Of a stretch of DNA of 64,000 nt, positions 45,734 through 54,943 are shown in pieces. This DNA is from an uncultured Roseibium sp. GTDB taxonomy: Bacteria > Pseudomonadota > Alphaproteobacteria > Rhizobiales > Stappiaceae. The translations under genes and the position numbers were made by a program. Where the stretch lies: the NCBI RefSeq assembly GCF_963669205.1, contig NZ_OY769915.1, forward strand, positions 2,578,001 to 2,642,000. Reading direction: 5' to 3'. The first letter of the stretch is position 1, and each line of letters begins with the position of its first letter. A model generated the notes under the pieces. It was not told the DNA's origin and ran no database searches. It was given only the letters and a program-made list of their open reading frames with translations.

Positions 45734-47382
45734 CGGCGATATGGCAAATCGTTAAGCGCCAGCGGTCCTTTGATCGTCTTCACTTCTGGCTCGGCATCCT
45801 GGTGGCCCTGTTGCCCGCCGTTGCCGGGATCCTCCTGCTCGGTGTCTCCGGCTGGTTCATCACTGCTGCGGCGATTGCCGGTCTGAGTGGGGCGTTCCTT
45901 AATATCTTCGCACCGAGCGCCATCATCCGCGCTCTGGCCATCATCCGGACCGCGGGACGCTACGGCGAACGTTTGCTCACGCATGATGCGACCTTTCGCT
46001 TCCTTGGGGATCTTCGCGACCGGCTGTTCGCACTATGCTCGGACAAGGCGCGCGACGGGGGCCGGTCCGGCCTGTTGCTGAACCGATTGACCGCTGACAT
46101 TGCCGCACTCGATGCCATCTACCTGCGTCTCGTCGTGCCCGCTGCCCTGGCGCTGACCATTTTCGCGTGTCTTCTCCTGTTCTGGTTCAGCGTCTCGATA
46201 CCCGTATTCCTGGCTGGCTTCGTGTTTGTCCTGGCGTGGATCTTGCTGATCCTCCGGTCGCTTGCCCGCCCGGACAAGACCTCCGCGCGCCGCGCGGACG
46301 CCGCGTCCGAGGCAATGCGGCTTCGGGCGGCGGATCTGGCGGCGGGGCGCCGCGATCTTGCCATCTACGGCGGCCTCGACGTCGCGGCCGAAGACGTCGC
46401 CCACGCCGGGCGCCGGCTAGAGCAGGCCGAGGACCGTCTCGAAAGACGGGCTGCCGCGACATCTGCCGTCTCGAACCTTATCGGACAGATGTTTCTGGCG
46501 GCGATGCTGCTGGCGTGCGCCTTCGGTGTCGCAGGCGGGACCATCGGCTTGGCCTTTGCCGTGGGCCTCGTGCTCGTCGTGACCGCGCTTCCGGACATCA
46601 TTGCGATGCTGCTTGCCGGACTTGAAAATCTGCCCCGGACGTCACTGGCCGCCCGGCGCACGGTCGCGGCAGGTGAGGCCTCTTCCGGCAGCAACAAGAC
46701 ACGCCCGGACCCTTCAGAACCGGAAGAGCTGCCTGCGGGCACCGCCCGCGTCCTGCGGTTTGAATCGGTTTCGTTCACCTATGAAGGGGCCGCCAAAGAT
46801 GTGTTGGACGCAGTGTCCTTCGACATCGGCCCTGGAGAGATCGTTGCCATTGCCGGGCGCAGCGGCTGCGGCAAGAGCACGATTGCCGCGCTCACGGCCC
46901 GGTTAGTCCGTGCCCGGAGCGGCCGGGTCCTGCTCAACGAGCGTCCGGTTGAAGACTATCCGGAAGACGCGCTTCGCAGGTCGATCACGGTCGTCAGTCA
47001 GCGTCCTTACCTCTTCAATGACACGCTCGCTGCAAATCTGCGCCTGGCCAATCCGCAGGCAAGCGAGGCGGATCTCTGGCAGGCGCTGGAGCAGGCAGCG
47101 CTCTCCGAACGCATTGCAACGGGCAAGGAAGGACTGTCAGCCGTTCTCGGAGAAGGCGGGCTGGGATTGTCCGGAGGAGAGCAGCGACGACTAGCGCTCG
47201 CACGCGCATTTCTCACGTGGCCCCAGCTTTTCGTGCTCGATGAAATGACCGAGGGGCTCGATGACGGGACTGCCGGAGATGTTCTCGACAGGTTCCTGGA
47301 ATACAGGGGTTCATCGGCTGTCCTGATGATTGCCCACAAGAAGCGGGAACTGGAAGCCGCCGATCGTGTGATATACCTGTAA
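45730..47382 (+). CDS. cydC: Glutathione/cysteine ABC exporter subunit CydC
   Basis: Partner of CydD, 550 residues. The membrane domain opens with FWLGILVALLPAVAGILLLG and has RTAGRYGERLLTHDATFRFL, a motif typical of CydC. The ATPase has Walker A IAGRSGCGKST, signature LSGGEQRRLALARA and Walker B LFVLDEMTEGLD; the Glu after the Walker B Asp is present. ATGA overlap with cydD indicates coupled translation. A 285-base gap follows before cydA, which probably has its own promoter. Confidence 0.94.
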   Translation: MTAIWQIVKRQRSFDRLHFWLGILVALLPAVAGILLLGVSGWFITAAAIAGLSGAFLNIFAPSAIIRALAIIRTAGRYGERLLTHDATFRFLGDLRDRLFALCSDKARDGGRSGLLLNRLTADIAALDAIYLRLVVPAALALTIFACLLLFWFSVSIPVFLAGFVFVLAWILLILRSLARPDKTSARRADAASEAMRLRAADLAAGRRDLAIYGGLDVAAEDVAHAGRRLEQAEDRLERRAAATSAVSNLIGQMFLAAMLLACAFGVAGGTIGLAFAVGLVLVVTALPDIIAMLLAGLENLPRTSLAARRTVAAGEASSGSNKTRPDPSEPEELPAGTARVLRFESVSFTYEGAAKDVLDAVSFDIGPGEIVAIAGRSGCGKSTIAALTARLVRARSGRVLLNERPVEDYPEDALRRSITVVSQRPYLFNDTLAANLRLANPQASEADLWQALEQAALSERIATGKEGLSAVLGEGGLGLSGGEQRRLALARAFLTWPQLFVLDEMTEGLDDGTAGDVLDRFLEYRGSSAVLMIAHKKRELEAADRVIYL

Positions 47383-47667
47383 AAAGTGCTCAGGTGACCG
47401 GCAAACCTGGCAACAGGGGATCGTTTTTTTCAAAGATGACGCCCGGTTTTTCTGCGATTTGTGGTTGTCCATTACGACATGTCGCATTGACCTCTCTGCT
47501 GGCCTGAGCCACCATCCGGACTCGGTAGCCTATTGCTCTTAACGGTTTTTTTGACGGGAAAAGACAAGCATTTTGTCCGGCGATGAGTGCGCCGAGTTGC
47601 ATCATGTCGGTTGAGAGCAGCCCTGACTTGAGGTTCAGACCCAGAGGGTTTGAAAAGGGGGAATGCA

Positions 47668-49275
47668 ATGGAACTGAGTGTCGTCGATCTGTCCCGGCTG
47701 CAATTTGCCATGACAGCGCTTTATCACTTCCTGTTTGTGCCTTTGACCATCGGGTTGTCCATTCTTCTTGCGACCATGGAGACGGTCTACGTCATGACCG
47801 GCCGCGAGATCTGGAAACGCATGGTCAAGTTCTGGGGGACGCTGTTCGGGATCAATTTTGTCCTCGGCGTCGCCACCGGCCTTACGATGGAATTCCAGTT
47901 CGGCATGAACTGGGCCTATTTCAGCCAGTATGTCGGCGATGTCTTCGGCGCGCCGCTGGCCATCGAAGGTCTGATGGCCTTCTTCCTCGAAGCCACGTTT
48001 GTCGGCCTGTTCTTCTTCGGTTGGGACAAGCTCACCAAGCGCCAGCACCTGGCAGCGACCTGGGCGCTCGCGCTCGGAACCAATTTCTCCGCGCTCTGGA
48101 TCCTGATCGCCAACGGCTGGATGCAGAACCCGGTCGGGGCCATATTCAATCCGGACACCATGCGTATGGAGGTCAGCAGTTTCTTCGACGTGCTGTTCAA
48201 CCCGGTTGCGCAGGCCAAATTCGTGCACACGGTTTCGGCCGGCTATGTCACGGCCGCGCTCTTCATGCTGGGTATTTCCGCCTGGTACATGCTTCAGGGC
48301 AGGCATCTCCAGATCGCCAAGCGGTCCATGGCGATCGCATCCGCATTCGGGTTTGCCTCGGCGCTGTCCGTTGTCGTCCTCGGTGATGAAAGCGGCTACG
48401 AGGCCAATCTGAACCAGAAGATGAAACTCGCGACGATCGAAGCCATGTGGGAGACCGAACCGGCGCCCGCCGCCTTTAACGTCGTCGCCTGGCCGGACAT
48501 GGAAAAACGGGAGAACATCTTCGCGATCGAGGTACCCTATGTCATGGGACTGATCGCGACCCGGTCGCTGGATACCGTGATCCCCGGCATCAATGAACTC
48601 GTGGACCGTTCCAAGGACCGCATCCGTCAGGGTGCCATTGCCTGGGATGCCCTGCAGAAGATCCGGGAGAACCCGGAGACGGTGTCGGAAGAGGTTCGCG
48701 AAACATTCAGCTACAATGCCAGCTCGCTCGGCTATGCCTACCTGCTGCTGCCCTATACGGACAATCCGATGGAGGCGACGACGGAACAGATCGAGGAGGC
48801 TGCTTGGTCGACCGTGCCGAACGTCTGGCCGATGTTCTACGCCTTCCGGATCATGGTGGCATGCGGCTTCTTCTTCATCCTGCTAACCACAGTGTTCTTC
48901 TATTTTTCCTCAAAGGGGAAACTGGATCTACTGCGCGAAAAGCACCGGTGGCTGCTTCATGTCGCCGTGTGGTCGATCCCGCTGCCGTGGATCGCCTGCG
49001 AGATGGGATGGTTCGTCGCCGAGTACGGCCGCCAGCCGTGGATCATTGAAAGTATGCTTCCGACCTCCGCCGCAGTCTCCAGCCTGTCGGTCGCCGAAGT
49101 CCTGCTGACACTGGCAGGCTTCGTGATCCTTTACAGCACGCTGCTGGTGATCGAGATCGCCCTGATGATCAAGTATATCCGGATCGGTCCGGACGACGGC
49201 GAACCGGCCGGGACCGCACCGCCGCCTGCGAGTGCGCAGCCGGTTTCCGGCGCAGCCCCTGTTCCTGCGGAGTAA
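47668..49275 (+). CDS. cydA: Cytochrome bd ubiquinol oxidase subunit I
   Basis: Carries hemes b558, b595 and d and oxidises quinol. 535 residues, very similar to E. coli CydA: LQFAMTALYHFLFVPLTIG (heme b595 His), GLTMEFQFGMNWAYFSQYVGD, FVHTVSAGYVTAALFMLG (heme His), and the long Q-loop GDESGYEANLNQ...WETEPAPAAFNV. FRIMVACGFF includes the Met ligand of b558. EMGWFVAEYGRQPW lies near the C-terminus. Start at 47668 follows AAAGGGGGAA; an earlier TTG at 47650 is in frame but unlikely. It belongs to the long-Q-loop (bd-I) group. Confidence 0.97.
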   Translation: MELSVVDLSRLQFAMTALYHFLFVPLTIGLSILLATMETVYVMTGREIWKRMVKFWGTLFGINFVLGVATGLTMEFQFGMNWAYFSQYVGDVFGAPLAIEGLMAFFLEATFVGLFFFGWDKLTKRQHLAATWALALGTNFSALWILIANGWMQNPVGAIFNPDTMRMEVSSFFDVLFNPVAQAKFVHTVSAGYVTAALFMLGISAWYMLQGRHLQIAKRSMAIASAFGFASALSVVVLGDESGYEANLNQKMKLATIEAMWETEPAPAAFNVVAWPDMEKRENIFAIEVPYVMGLIATRSLDTVIPGINELVDRSKDRIRQGAIAWDALQKIRENPETVSEEVRETFSYNASSLGYAYLLLPYTDNPMEATTEQIEEAAWSTVPNVWPMFYAFRIMVACGFFFILLTTVFFYFSSKGKLDLLREKHRWLLHVAVWSIPLPWIACEMGWFVAEYGRQPWIIESMLPTSAAVSSLSVAEVLLTLAGFVILYSTLLVIEIALMIKYIRIGPDDGEPAGTAPPPASAQPVSGAAPVPAE

Positions 49276-49281
49276 CCGGCC

Positions 49282-50439
49282 ATGATCCTTTATGAAATGA
49301 TCGACTATTCGACGCTGAAAGTGATCTGGTGGGTCCTGCTCGGCATCCTCCTGATCGGCTTCGCGGTCACCGACGGTTTCGACATGGGGGTTGGCGCCCT
49401 GTTGCCATTCATTGCCGAAACCGATATCGAGCGCCGCGTGGTGATCAACACCATCGGCCCGACATGGGAAGGCAACCAGGTCTGGTTCATTCTCGGGGGA
49501 GGGGCGATTTTCGCTGCCTGGCCGCCGCTCTATGCGATCAGCTTTTCCGGTTTCTATCTTGCCATGTTCGTGGTGCTTGCCGCCATGATCCTGCGGCCGG
49601 TCGCCTTCAAGTACCGGTCGAAGCGGCCCGACCCGTCCTGGCGCAACAGCTGGGACTGGGCGCTTTTTGTCGGATCCTTCGTGCCGGCTCTGGTGTTTGG
49701 CGTCGCCGTCGGCAACGTTCTGCTGGGCGTGCCGTTCTCGCTCGATAACGACCTCAGGATGACCTACGAGGGATCTTTCTTCGGTCTTTTCTCTCCGTTC
49801 TCGTTGCTGTGCGGATTGCTCTCCGTTGCCATGCTCGTGATGCATGGCGCCGTGTGGCTCGTCATGCGCACGACCGGAGAAATCGCAACGAGAGCCCGCA
49901 GGTACGGCTCCATAGCGGCGCTGCTTGGCATCGCGCTGTTCGCGCTTGGCGGTTATCTCGTCGCAAGCGGATATGTCGACGGATTCCGGATCACGTCGGA
50001 CGTCGATCCGAACATGCAGGCGAACCCGCTGGCCAAGACCGCGGCGATCGAGGACGGTGCCTGGATGGCGAATTATGCCGCTTATCCGCTGCTCTGGATC
50101 GTGCCTGGGCTGGGGTTCTTCGGATTGCTCGGAACGCTGCTGCTGCTTCAGACAAGGATGGAGATGCTCATCTTCGCCTTTTCGAAGTCGGCGATTGTCG
50201 GGATCATCGCGACGGTCGGCATTTCGATGTTTCCCTTCATCCTGCCGTCTTCGGTTCAGCCCGAGGCGAGCCTGACCGTCTGGGACGCGTCCTCGACGCA
50301 CCGGACACTTTTCAACATGCTGGTGGCAACCGTCATCTTCCTGCCGATCATCCTTGTCTACACCGCCTGGGTCTACAAGGTGCTCTGGGGCAAGGTGGAT
50401 GAGGAAACTATCGAGCGCGACAACCACACGGCTTACTGA
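49282..50439 (+). CDS. cydB: Cytochrome bd ubiquinol oxidase subunit II
   Basis: Membrane subunit of the bd oxidase, 385 residues and eight or so helices. Signatures: GFAVTDGFDMGVGALLPFI, TIGPTWEGNQVWFILGGGAIF, FSLLCGLLSVAMLVMHGA and FPFILPSSVQPEASLTVWDASS. It follows cydA by 6 bases and is followed by cydX 12 bases later, forming one operon. Confidence 0.97.
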   Translation: MILYEMIDYSTLKVIWWVLLGILLIGFAVTDGFDMGVGALLPFIAETDIERRVVINTIGPTWEGNQVWFILGGGAIFAAWPPLYAISFSGFYLAMFVVLAAMILRPVAFKYRSKRPDPSWRNSWDWALFVGSFVPALVFGVAVGNVLLGVPFSLDNDLRMTYEGSFFGLFSPFSLLCGLLSVAMLVMHGAVWLVMRTTGEIATRARRYGSIAALLGIALFALGGYLVASGYVDGFRITSDVDPNMQANPLAKTAAIEDGAWMANYAAYPLLWIVPGLGFFGLLGTLLLLQTRMEMLIFAFSKSAIVGIIATVGISMFPFILPSSVQPEASLTVWDASSTHRTLFNMLVATVIFLPIILVYTAWVYKVLWGKVDEETIERDNHTAY

Positions 50440-50451
50440 GGAGACGACAAG

Positions 50452-50583
50452 ATGTGGTATTTTGCCTGGATCCTCGGAATGCCGCTGGCGTGCTGCCTGG
50501 CCATCCTGAACGCCATGTGGCTGGAGCTGCGTTCCGACGACGAGCGCAGGGAAGAAGAGCGTCAGCGCTTTCATCGGCCGTAA
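50452..50583 (+). CDS. cydX: Cytochrome bd small subunit CydX
   Basis: 43 residues beginning MWYFAWILGMPLACCLAILN, the typical CydX/YbgT helix, then AMWLELRSDD and a charged tail with several Arg and Glu. CydX stabilises the hemes of CydAB. The ATG at 50452 follows GAGGAG. It is easily missed because of its size. Confidence 0.93.
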   Translation: MWYFAWILGMPLACCLAILNAMWLELRSDDERREEERQRFHRP

Positions 50584-50628
50584 CGGGGATACCGGCCGGG
50601 CCACTCAGCCCGGCCGTTTCCTGGCGGA

Positions 50629-51504
50629 TCAGTTTATAGCAACCGTGTAGCGGACAATCCTGTTGTTGTCGCTGTCGGAGAAGTAATACTCGTTGCCCCG
50701 GATGGCGACGCCTTCGGGATCGTCGAAGAGGTTGGGTCCCTTTCCGGGCGTCCCGGTTCCCAGAACACCGACGAGAACGGCGCCGTCTTCCGTGTCCGGA
50801 TCGATCATCAGGATGCGGTGTGCGTCCTGGTCCGCGACGACAAGCCTGCCGAAACTGTCGATGTCGAGATAGCGGGGTCCGTAAAACCCGAATTGCGGCC
50901 CCTCGACCGTCTGCAGTTTTTCAAGACTTGGAGAATACCGCACAAGCCGCCGGTTGAAATTGTCGGCCACCCAGACGGAGCCGTCCGGACCTTCCGCGAC
51001 ATCGTGCGCGCCCGGGTGCGAGCCGGCGCTCGCGACCGCTTCGCCATTCTCGTAGGCGATCAGAAGCCCGGTCCCGCCTGCCATTGCATAGATGCGCCCG
51101 TTGCTGTGGGCGAGGGCGCCCTCGGTCCTGGGGGCGGCCAGCGTGGCATATGGTTCACCATCAAGCGTCTCGATACCGCTGAAGACGAACACGCTGCCAA
51201 ATCCCGTCACAGCCACTGCGACTTCACCGCCGGGGCCGAATGAGATGTCATGCGCGCCGGGCAGCTTGCCCGCGCTCAGGCTTTCCACGACATCAAGCGT
51301 ATCGGGATCAACGACGGCGATCCTGTTTCCGAATTTGTCCGCGACATAGAGACGATCGTCCGGCCCGAAGGCAAGGTCATGCGGATCGTTCAGGACTTCG
51401 GGTCCGGCCTTGTCGAACGACGCGAACGGAGCCGGGGCCTCCTGCGCGCTTGCAGCAACGCTTGCGAGACATGCAACAACAAGGATTTCGATACCGATCC
51501 GCAT
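50629..51504 (-). CDS. Exported NHL-repeat beta-propeller protein
   Basis: 291 residues with a signal peptide (MRIGIEILVVACLASVAASA) and a six-bladed beta-propeller of NHL or SMP-30-like repeats, each with a pattern such as PHDLAFGPDDRLYVADKFGNRI, AHDVAEGPDGSVWVADNFNR and DPEGVAIRGNEYYFSDSDNN. Start at 51504 follows GGAGA. The ligand is unknown. It is divergent from a TRAP transporter, so it could bind or process the same substrate; that is a guess from location. Confidence 0.82.
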   Translation of the reverse strand: MRIGIEILVVACLASVAASAQEAPAPFASFDKAGPEVLNDPHDLAFGPDDRLYVADKFGNRIAVVDPDTLDVVESLSAGKLPGAHDISFGPGGEVAVAVTGFGSVFVFSGIETLDGEPYATLAAPRTEGALAHSNGRIYAMAGGTGLLIAYENGEAVASAGSHPGAHDVAEGPDGSVWVADNFNRRLVRYSPSLEKLQTVEGPQFGFYGPRYLDIDSFGRLVVADQDAHRILMIDPDTEDGAVLVGVLGTGTPGKGPNLFDDPEGVAIRGNEYYFSDSDNNRIVRYTVAIN

Positions 51505-51735
51505 GGACAGATCTCCAATTAGCCTGAGAGAACGGGCGCGAGAAACACAGGCGGAAATATCGTGCTGTGAAAGCTGCGGCCGGTCAACCGGAGGGACGCT
51601 TCGCCAGCCCGCTGACACCGCGTGGCAGTTGTCTGTATACAAAGCACCGGACGCTGAATAAGTTGAGGCCGCCCGGCAGGGTAGGCCGCAACACGGAAGC
51701 TGCTCCACACGCGGCATTTGGCAGGATGGATACAT

Positions 51736-52212
51736 TTGATAAGAGTGGTGTTTTCGGGCGTAAGACGGATCTGCATGCTGCTTGCCGTGATCGTCTTTCT
51801 GGGCCAGCTTTCCATGGTCCTGATGCGCTACCTTCTGGGTTTCGGCTTTCTGGAAATTCAGGATGCGGTCAACTATGCGTTCGCCTCGCTGGTGGCTCTT
51901 TCCGTCGCCGTGTCGTTCGAGGCGGACAAGCATGTCCGCGTCGACGTTTTCCGGCAGAGACTCACCGAGGCCGCCAACCGGCGGATCGACTGGCTGGGTG
52001 ACATGGCCCTGGCTCTGCCGGTCTTCGTCATCATGCTCTGGATGGCCTATCCTCTTGTGCGCAGCTCCTGGATAATCTTCGAGGGATCGCCTGAAACCGG
52101 CGGTTTGCCGGGGCTTTTCCTCGTCAAGACCTGTCTGCTGATCCTCCCGGCACTGGTGGTCTGGCTGACCGTTTCACGGGTCATCGGGTTCTTTCGGCGG
52201 AAGGCGTCATGA
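51736..52212 (+). CDS. TRAP transporter small permease DctQ
   Basis: About 158 residues with four hydrophobic helices (CMLLAVIVFLGQLSMVLM, FASLVALSVAVSFEADKHVRVDVF, MALALPVFVIMLWMAY, LLILPALVVWLTVSRVIGF), a normal DctQ. The conserved segment SFEADKHVRVDVF lies after helix 2. The start is not certain: TTG at 51736 has AGGAT upstream; TTG at 51718 and ATG at 51775 are in frame. The stop overlaps the dctM ATG (ATGA). Confidence 0.85.
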   Translation: MIRVVFSGVRRICMLLAVIVFLGQLSMVLMRYLLGFGFLEIQDAVNYAFASLVALSVAVSFEADKHVRVDVFRQRLTEAANRRIDWLGDMALALPVFVIMLWMAYPLVRSSWIIFEGSPETGGLPGLFLVKTCLLILPALVVWLTVSRVIGFFRRKAS

Positions 52213-53765
52213 GCATCGAAATCGTCTGGCTGCTCGTGATGGCACTCGCCGTCTTCGCCTGCATTCTCTCCGGTGTCCCGGTGCTGCTGGCCATTGCGGG
52301 CGCACCGACGCTTGTCGCGCTCCTGGCTGCATCCTTCGGCGATTTCGACCTTGTTTTCTTCCAGGCGGTTCCGCAGCGGATTTTCGGCATCATGACGAAC
52401 CCGCTGCTGCTGGCGGTGCCCCTGTTCGTGCTGATGGGGCTGCTGCTGGAAAAATCGCAGCAGGCGGAGCGGATGCTCAAGAGCCTGAGTGCGGCGCTGG
52501 GCGGAAACCAGTCGGCGCTGGCGCTTTCCGTCGTTCTGGTCAGCGCCCTGATCGCCGCGTCCACCGGTATCATCGGCGCGACCATCGTCATGCTGGGATC
52601 GATCATGCTTCCGGCCCTCCTGAAAGCCGGCGTCGACAGGCACATGAGCAGCGGACTGATCTGTGCAAGCGGCACGCTGGGGCAGATCATTCCTCCCTCG
52701 ATCGTGCTGATCCTGCTGGGTGACCAGATCTCCAACGCCTATTTCGAAGCACAGCAGGAAGCCGGAAACTTCGCGCCCGATCCGGTCACCGTCGGCGATC
52801 TTTTCGCAGGCGCCCTGCTTCCGGGGCTCCTGCTTGTTGCGCTCTATGCCGGTTACGTCGTTTTCCGGCTCAGCCGCAGCGGCAAAGGCGGGGGCAAGAC
52901 AACAGAGCGGGACACAGTCACAGGCCGGCAGCTGGCCGGGGCCATCGCACCGACGCTCGGCCTGATCGTCGCCGTCCTCGGCAGCATCCTGATCGGTGTC
53001 GCGACGCCAACCGAAGCCGCGAGCGTGGGTGTTGCCGGCGCGTTGCTGATTGCTTCAGCGGGGCAGGGCCGGGCCATTGCCCGCCCGGCGCTCTTCTGCG
53101 CTCTTCTGGCCGTTGCGCTGCTCGCGCTCCGTCAGGCCGGCATTCTCGGCCTCGACTTTGCCGACGGACGCATCAACTGGACGCTGAAATCCGCGATCTC
53201 CGTTGCCGCGACCGCTGTCGCGCTGGGCCTGATGCTTGCCGTGTCTGCGTCGCTCCTGCGAAATGGCGTGCTCGCATCCGCGCTGCGCGAGACCGTCACG
53301 ATCACGGGAATGATCTTCGGCATCGTGATTGCCGCCAGCATTCTATCGCTGGTCTTCCGCGGCTTCGACGGCGACGAGCATGTTGCTGAACTGCTCCAGT
53401 CGCTGCCCGGCGGCGCCTACGGCATGCTGCTGCTCACCATGCTGGTGATCTTTCTGCTCGGGTTCATTCTGGAATTTGTCGAGATCATCTTTATCGTGGT
53501 GCCGATCGTCGGGCCGATCATTCTGCAGACGGATATCAGCCCGGTCTGGTTCGCGGTCCTGATTGCGCTGAACCTGCAGACGTCCTTCCTGACGCCGCCT
53601 TTCGGGTTCGCACTTTTCTATTTTCGCTCGGTTGCACCGCCGGACATTCGGACCACGCAGATCTACGTTGCCGTGATACCATTCGTGGCAATCCAGCTCG
53701 TGGCACTCGGCCTTGTTGCAATCTTCCCCGCTCTTGCGACATGGTTGCCCGGAGTTTTGTTTTGA
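52209..53765 (+). CDS. TRAP transporter large permease DctM
   Basis: 518 residues with about twelve helices and many Gly/Ala/Ser-rich transmembrane segments. TRAP-T signatures: VPLFVLMGLLLEKS, STGIIGATIVMLGSIMLPALL, SGTLGQIIPPSIVLILLGDQ and FLTPPFGFALFYFRSVAPP. The middle (about residues 290-345) carries an extra hydrophobic stretch, making it longer than the minimal DctM, as in the TakM group. It sits between dctQ and dctP. Confidence 0.93.
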   Translation: MSIEIVWLLVMALAVFACILSGVPVLLAIAGAPTLVALLAASFGDFDLVFFQAVPQRIFGIMTNPLLLAVPLFVLMGLLLEKSQQAERMLKSLSAALGGNQSALALSVVLVSALIAASTGIIGATIVMLGSIMLPALLKAGVDRHMSSGLICASGTLGQIIPPSIVLILLGDQISNAYFEAQQEAGNFAPDPVTVGDLFAGALLPGLLLVALYAGYVVFRLSRSGKGGGKTTERDTVTGRQLAGAIAPTLGLIVAVLGSILIGVATPTEAASVGVAGALLIASAGQGRAIARPALFCALLAVALLALRQAGILGLDFADGRINWTLKSAISVAATAVALGLMLAVSASLLRNGVLASALRETVTITGMIFGIVIAASILSLVFRGFDGDEHVAELLQSLPGGAYGMLLLTMLVIFLLGFILEFVEIIFIVVPIVGPIILQTDISPVWFAVLIALNLQTSFLTPPFGFALFYFRSVAPPDIRTTQIYVAVIPFVAIQLVALGLVAIFPALATWLPGVLF

Positions 53766-53781
53766 TGAGAGGAGTCTGGAC

Positions 53782-54846
53782 ATGAAAAGACGGGAATTCC
53801 TGAAAGCGGGCGCTGTTGCCGCGCCTGCTGCCCTGCTTGCGGCACCGGCTGTCGCACAGGGCAAGGTCGAGTGGAAACTTCCGACATCCTTTCCCGCAAA
53901 AGCCCCGGGCGTCGGCACGAATGTGACCTCTTTCGCCGAGCGCGTCGCGGCCATGTCCGACGGCCAGCTGACGCTCAAGGTGTTCTCCGGCGGCGAACTC
54001 GTGCCGCCGTTTGGCGTGGAAGACGCCGTGGAGCAGGGAACGGCGGAGATCGGCCACTCGACGCCTTACTACGCGGCCTCCAAGAACTCCGCGCTTCACT
54101 TCTTCTCCGCCGTGCCTTTCGGCATGACGGCGGTGGAGACGACGGCGTGGCTTCGCTACGGCGGCGGCCAGGATCTCTGGGACGGGATCTATGCCGAACG
54201 CGGCCTGAAGCCGTTCTATTCCGGAAATTCCGGGGTGCAGTCCGCCGGCTGGTTCAAGAAACCGATCGAAAGCCTCAACGACCTTGCCGGACTGAACATG
54301 CGCATTGCCGGGCTCGGCGGCGAGGCCATGCGCAAGCTCGGCGTCAATGCGGTGCTTCTGCCGCCGCCGGAAATCTTCCCGTCCTTCCAGTCCGGCGCGA
54401 TCGACGCTGCGGAGTGGGTCGGGCCGATGCTCGACATGGCGTTCGGTCTGCAGAAGGTTGCCAAATACTGCTACGTGCCTGCCTTCCACGAGCCGTCAGC
54501 GGCGCTGGAGATTGTCGTCAACAAGGAGGCTTACGAAAGCCTGCCGGCCCATCTCCAGGCGGTGATCGCCAACGCGGCCGAGGCGACCTCCGTCGAGACA
54601 ACGGCCCAGTTCGACTATTTCAACGCGGTCGCGATGCAGAAACTCAAGGCCGACGGCGTCACCTTCGGCGCATTCCCTGACGAGGTGATCGCGGCTCTGA
54701 AGACCGCGGTCGGCGAAGTCATGGCCGAGAACGCAGCCGCCAATCCGGCCTTTGCGGAAGTCCAGAAGAGCTATGACGCGTTCCTGGAACTCGCCAGGGA
54801 CTATGCCATCGAAGTCAAGGCCGCGACGTTTACCCAGCGCGTCTAG
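53782..54846 (+). CDS. TRAP transporter substrate-binding protein, TakP-like
   Basis: 354 residues. The start MKRREFLKAGAVAAPAA, with GAGGAG upstream, carries a Tat-type RREFLK motif. The mature protein reads WKLPTSFPAKAPGVGT..., SAGWFKKPIESLNDLAGLNMR, and FQSGAIDAAEWVGPMLDMAFGLQKVAKYCYVPAF, very close to the 2-oxoacid receptor TakP and lactate receptors of the same group. A carboxylic acid ligand such as a 2-oxoacid or lactate is likely; exact identity is inferred. It completes a QMP operon. Confidence 0.9.
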   Translation: MKRREFLKAGAVAAPAALLAAPAVAQGKVEWKLPTSFPAKAPGVGTNVTSFAERVAAMSDGQLTLKVFSGGELVPPFGVEDAVEQGTAEIGHSTPYYAASKNSALHFFSAVPFGMTAVETTAWLRYGGGQDLWDGIYAERGLKPFYSGNSGVQSAGWFKKPIESLNDLAGLNMRIAGLGGEAMRKLGVNAVLLPPPEIFPSFQSGAIDAAEWVGPMLDMAFGLQKVAKYCYVPAFHEPSAALEIVVNKEAYESLPAHLQAVIANAAEATSVETTAQFDYFNAVAMQKLKADGVTFGAFPDEVIAALKTAVGEVMAENAAANPAFAEVQKSYDAFLELARDYAIEVKAATFTQRV

Positions 54847-54943
54847 GCGTTTGAATGCGGCGGCGGTGCCATGCATCGCCGCCGGACCGGTCATGCGAAC
54901 CTGACCTTTGCGTCAAACTGCCTCAGATGATATGGAGGCGCCC

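Noticed and set aside
47383..47667. FNR-type site (TTGAT-N4-ATCAA) before cydA
   Set aside because: I looked for it because cytochrome bd is often oxygen-regulated, but no such palindrome is visible in this gap.
48928..50604. 558-codon minus-strand frame opposite cydA-cydB-cydX
   Set aside because: Its translation is rich in Asp, Arg, Gln and His without any fold signal, while the plus strand encodes clear CydA, CydB and CydX.
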